A stretch of 64,000 bases of DNA, from positions 1,025,001-1,089,000 of the forward strand of contig NZ_CP091430.1 of the NCBI RefSeq assembly GCF_024734895.1. Reading direction: 5' to 3'. The position numbers and the translations under genes were made by a program. Shown piece by piece: positions 61,888 to 64,000 of the stretch. The notes below the pieces were generated by a model, which was not told the DNA's origin, did no database searches, and saw nothing but the letters and a program-made list of their open reading frames with translations. The stretch's first letter is position 1, and every line of letters starts with the position of its first letter. This DNA comes from Paenibacillus spongiae. Lineage in GTDB: Bacteria; Bacillota; Bacilli; Paenibacillales; Paenibacillaceae.

Positions 61888-61949
61888 TTGACGTACAGAC
61901 AGCAAGTGACTACAATTCGTAGTGTGATAAACGAACTACATGAAGTAGT
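61888..61949 (+). promoter_or_regulatory. Promoter with two BlaI-type operators
   Basis: TTGACG and TACAAT are 17 bp apart. ACTACAATTCGTAGT (61909-61923) covers the -10 box and ACTACATGAAGTAGT (61935-61949) follows after 26 bp from start to start; both are perfect ACTAC-N5-GTAGT inverted repeats. The promoter reads towards the gene at 62011. The multicopper oxidase gene starts 140 bp to the left on the other strand and may share the control. Confidence 0.85.
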
Positions 61950-62010
61950 ATTTAATATTCGGTGGATATTATTCCAAATCTCTATATTAATCCGAAAGGA
62001 CGGAGCTCTG

Positions 62011-62259
62011 TTGCCATCGGGGTATATGATTCTCGTTCAAGAAGTGATTCTATTGGCGCAAATGGATGCAACGAAAAAATGCAGCAGAAGGGGACCCAGC
62101 TACGAGGCCAAAGAAGAAGCGCTGCACTTTCTTCAAACGGAATGGTTCGAGATGCTGTGCATGTCCATCGATCTGGATCCACATGCGGTAAGAGAAGCGA
62201 TCATCGCGCGCAATGACGATGTGGCTGGCCGGCACAACAGCTGCTTATCACGGGCATAA
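62011..62259 (+). CDS. Small protein of the BlaI regulon
   Basis: An 82-residue protein. A helical N-terminal part (MILVQEVILLAQM) is followed by EAKEEALHFLQTEWFEMLCM and SIDLDPHAVREAII. This last portion resembles short phage-type proteins with a conserved IDP..VR pattern, possibly a helix-turn-helix; the match is weak. The start is TTG at 62011 behind GGACGGAG; transcription should begin near 61923. Function is unknown. Confidence 0.6.
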   Translation: MPSGYMILVQEVILLAQMDATKKCSRRGPSYEAKEEALHFLQTEWFEMLCMSIDLDPHAVREAIIARNDDVAGRHNSCLSRA

Positions 62260-62356
62260 CTATGAGTTTACCGGCACAGATGCCTATTCAGAGCATAAAC
62301 GGTAAGATTGCCGGCTGCTTTGAGATATAAAATTCAATAGACGAAAGGATGTACGT

Positions 62357-63286
62357 ATGCGTAATTTCAAGTGGATTGGACTACCGGCGCTGGCCGTACT
62401 GTTTCTGGTCATCGGAATTGTTCTTGCTGTTCAACAATCCGGCGAGGAAGAGGATCCGGACGGCATGCTGACGCATATTCATGGACTCGGGTATTCGTCC
62501 GACGGCAAACAAGTTTGGGTTCCGGCCCATGACGGGATCCGTGTTTTTGAAGGCGGCGAATGGAGCGTTCCAAATGGCGACAAGCATGATTACATGGGCT
62601 TCGTAGTTGTCGATAACGGCTTTTACAGCAGCGGACACCCTGCACCCGATTCAGATATGAGCAATCCGATGGGGATTGTCAAAACGAGCGGGATTGAAGA
62701 TCCGCTTCAGACGCTGGGGCTTTCAGGGGTATCCGATTTTCATCTCATGAGTATCGGTTACACGACTCATACGATTTACGTTATGAATGAAGGGCCGAAT
62801 AACAAAATGCCTTCGGCAGGACTGTATTATAGCGATGATGATGCCGTGAGTTGGAGCGAGGGGGAGCTTGATGGCTTGCAGGGTGAAGCGAGTGCCATTG
62901 CAGCTCATCCGACAAAGCCCGGCGTTGTCGCCATTGGAACCAACCTCGGCGTATTTGTCTCACGGGATTACGGACAAAGCTTTGAAAGCATGCTTCCCGG
63001 TCTGCAGGTTACAGCGCTGCATTTTAGCCCGGACGGGCAGCTGTATGTTGGGGGAATTAACGCGGCGAATGTGCTCATAAAGTTTGACGTGGATGCAAGG
63101 ACAGAAACTATGATCCGTACGCCGGAAATTCCCGCAGACGATGCGATCTCGTATATCGCCCAGAATCCTGCGGACGGGAACGAGGTCGTCGTGACGACAT
63201 TCTCCAAGATGATCTATTTGACCAAAGATGGCGGGGGAAAATGGTCCACGATTGCGGATCAAGGCAATACGAGCAATGAAGCTTAG
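62357..63286 (+). CDS. F510_1955-type BNR beta-propeller protein
   Basis: A 309-residue protein with an N-terminal transmembrane anchor (about 9-28, LPALAVLFLVIGIVLAVQQ) and an extracellular propeller with BNR-like blades: THIHGLGYSSDGKQVWVPAHDGI, SAGLYYSDDDAVSWSEGEL, TNLGVFVSRDYGQSFESM and IYLTKDGGGKWSTI. This family is named glycosylhydrolase in databases, but no hydrolytic activity is shown; members often lie near copper genes. Start is ATG at 62357 behind GAAAGGATG. It follows the small protein by 97 bases and may be in its transcript. Confidence 0.8.
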   Translation: MRNFKWIGLPALAVLFLVIGIVLAVQQSGEEEDPDGMLTHIHGLGYSSDGKQVWVPAHDGIRVFEGGEWSVPNGDKHDYMGFVVVDNGFYSSGHPAPDSDMSNPMGIVKTSGIEDPLQTLGLSGVSDFHLMSIGYTTHTIYVMNEGPNNKMPSAGLYYSDDDAVSWSEGELDGLQGEASAIAAHPTKPGVVAIGTNLGVFVSRDYGQSFESMLPGLQVTALHFSPDGQLYVGGINAANVLIKFDVDARTETMIRTPEIPADDAISYIAQNPADGNEVVVTTFSKMIYLTKDGGGKWSTIADQGNTSNEA

Positions 63287-63306
63287 TTAGCATCGGCCGA
63301 TCCGCG

Positions 63307-63429
63307 GCTGTAAGACCGAAAAACGGTCTTACAACAGGGCGCTCGCCGCGGGCGGAGTCTGTAACGCCGTTTTTGGTCGTTACAGCGCCCGAATGAGGAG
63401 CCTGCGTCTCCGATCCATGGCTGTAAGAC
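63307..63429. repeat. Palindromic repeats of the 35-kb family
   Basis: TGTAAGACCG-AAAAA-CGGTCTTACA (63309-63333) is a perfect hairpin. CTGTAACGCCGTTTTTGGTCGTTACAG at 63359-63385 is a second copy in inverted purine pattern, and GGCTGTAAGAC at 63419 begins a third. The core CTGTAA...TTACAG is shared with the copies near 35.1 kb. The stretch between 63287 and 63486 contains only these repeats. Confidence 0.7.
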
Positions 63430-63486
63430 ACCTGGAGAGCAAGCGGCCGTCTGACGGATCCCGACAGGCCGCAATAAACCCAAACT

Positions 63487-63531
63487 AAAAAGGCTGAACA
63501 GGGTTGGAGATCCTGTTCAGCCTTTTTTTAC
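63487..63531. terminator. Bidirectional terminator next to ku
   Basis: AAAAAGGCTGAACAGG and CCTGTTCAGCCTTTTT are perfect 16-bp arms around GTTGGAGAT, with A and T runs at the ends. It ends the ku transcript on the minus strand. Confidence 0.92.
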
Positions 63532-63546
63532 ACAGCGCCCCGCTGA

Positions 63547-64000
63547 TTACGAGACCGATTCTTTCTTGCCTCCGCTCTTCGTTTTGCGGGACCGGGCAGC
63601 TTTGGGCGGTGCACCATCCGGGTCGGAAGAGCCCGCCGCTGGGGCGTCGCCTCCAGCTTCCTGCGGACTTCCGGCTGCAGGACTGCCGCCGGCTGCACCG
63701 GTATCCAGGCTTCCAGGCGCTTCAGGCGAGACACGGACCGCCTCGAGGCTTGCTTGGAGGGCGGCCATCAGGTCAAGCACGTTCGTCCGCTGCACTTCAG
63801 GAGCGACCTTAATTTCTTCGCCGGCAATTTTATGCTGAATGAGATCGAGCAGACGGCCGCGATAATCATCCGTATATTTGTCCGGCTCGAACGGTGTGGA
63901 CAGCTGCTCGATAAGCATCCGCGCCATAGTCAGCTCTTTATCGTTAACGGTAACGGATTCCGGCAAGCCGGGCACCTGCTGAACGGGGCGGATCTCATCC
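63547..64000 (-). CDS. ku: Ku protein, NHEJ (5' end outside the window)
   Basis: The C-terminal part of bacterial Ku is seen: EIRPVQQVPGLPE, then TMARMLIEQLSTPFEPDKY and LLDLIQHKIAGEEI. After residue ~70 of the visible part there is a low-complexity tail rich in Ala, Gly, Pro and Ser that ends in a basic stretch (ARSRKTKSGGKKE). The basic tail is typical of Ku proteins that bind DNA more strongly. The gene continues beyond base 64000. It works with the ligase and polymerase genes at 53.4-55.4 kb. Confidence 0.93.
   Translation of the reverse strand, partial: DEIRPVQQVPGLPESVTVNDKELTMARMLIEQLSTPFEPDKYTDDYRGRLLDLIQHKIAGEEIKVAPEVQRTNVLDLMAALQASLEAVRVSPEAPGSLDTGAAGGSPAAGSPQEAGGDAPAAGSSDPDGAPPKAARSRKTKSGGKKESVS

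Overview
The window is chromosomal DNA of an endospore-forming, moderately GC-rich member of the Bacillota, most likely Paenibacillus or a close relative. The evidence is the 23S/tRNA cluster of Firmicute type, SLH-domain surface proteins, copper-amine-oxidase-like stalk domains, UUG/GUG starts behind strong GGAGG ribosome sites, Spo0A-box-like sites, a sigB/rsbVW locus, and preQ1-I and ydaO (c-di-AMP) riboswitches.

Layout. 1-3.6 kb: a 5'-truncated 23S rRNA with no 5S gene behind it, then eight tRNA genes (Glu, fMet, Asp, Thr, Leu, Gly, Arg, Pro). 3.7-13.4 kb: YpsA-like protein, SLH-PDZ-S41 protease, a preQ1 riboswitch with queF, a GSDH lipoprotein, an UlaG-like lactonase, a DeoR/PHP/MgtC block and a TetR gene. 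13.5-17.3 kb: four consecutive exported or lipoprotein genes. 17.6-23.5 kb: a six-gene sugar catabolic operon (aldolase, dehydrogenase, kinase, isomerase, epimerase-like protein, DeoR regulator) with a repeat-rich promoter. 24.5-27.6 kb: the NAD salvage operon nrtR-pncA-pncB with a palindromic operator on its -10 box. 28.5-31.9 kb: a 7TM sensor histidine kinase behind Spo0A-box-like sites, facing a two-gene unit made of a short NHLP-leader peptide ending in Trp and a class 1 isoprenoid synthase. 32-43 kb: GH26-like exported protein, nucleotidyltransferase, palindromic repeats, MerR/MFS efflux pair, a small gene with its own promoter and terminator, and a 1399-residue SwmB-repeat/SLH protein. 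43-53 kb: UvrC-like nuclease, an XRE regulator divergent from two YjbR-fold genes, lipase, and the general stress block (RR-PP2C phosphatase, rsbV-rsbW-sigB and sigma-B-type promoters). 53.4-55.4 kb plus the right edge: NHEJ genes (LigD-type polymerase, LigD-type ligase, and Ku running off the window). 55.6-63.3 kb: ydaO riboswitch with an NlpC/P60 hydrolase, then a BlaI/M56-regulated redox and copper block (two CcdA/DsbD-like proteins, TraX, multicopper oxidase, small protein, F510-type beta-propeller) tied together by four copies of an ACTAC-N5-GTAGT operator.

The most interesting item is the 30.7-31.9 kb pair. The peptide joins an NHLP (nitrile-hydratase-like) leader to a tail that resembles mature ComX and ends in Trp. 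Its partner is a DDxxD isoprenoid synthase of ComQ size and type. Together they look like a ComQX-type prenylated-tryptophan signalling unit with an unusual leader. The neighbouring kinase looks like a sporulation-type HisKA kinase rather than ComP, so a direct link from pheromone to Spo0A is a testable idea, not a demonstrated fact.
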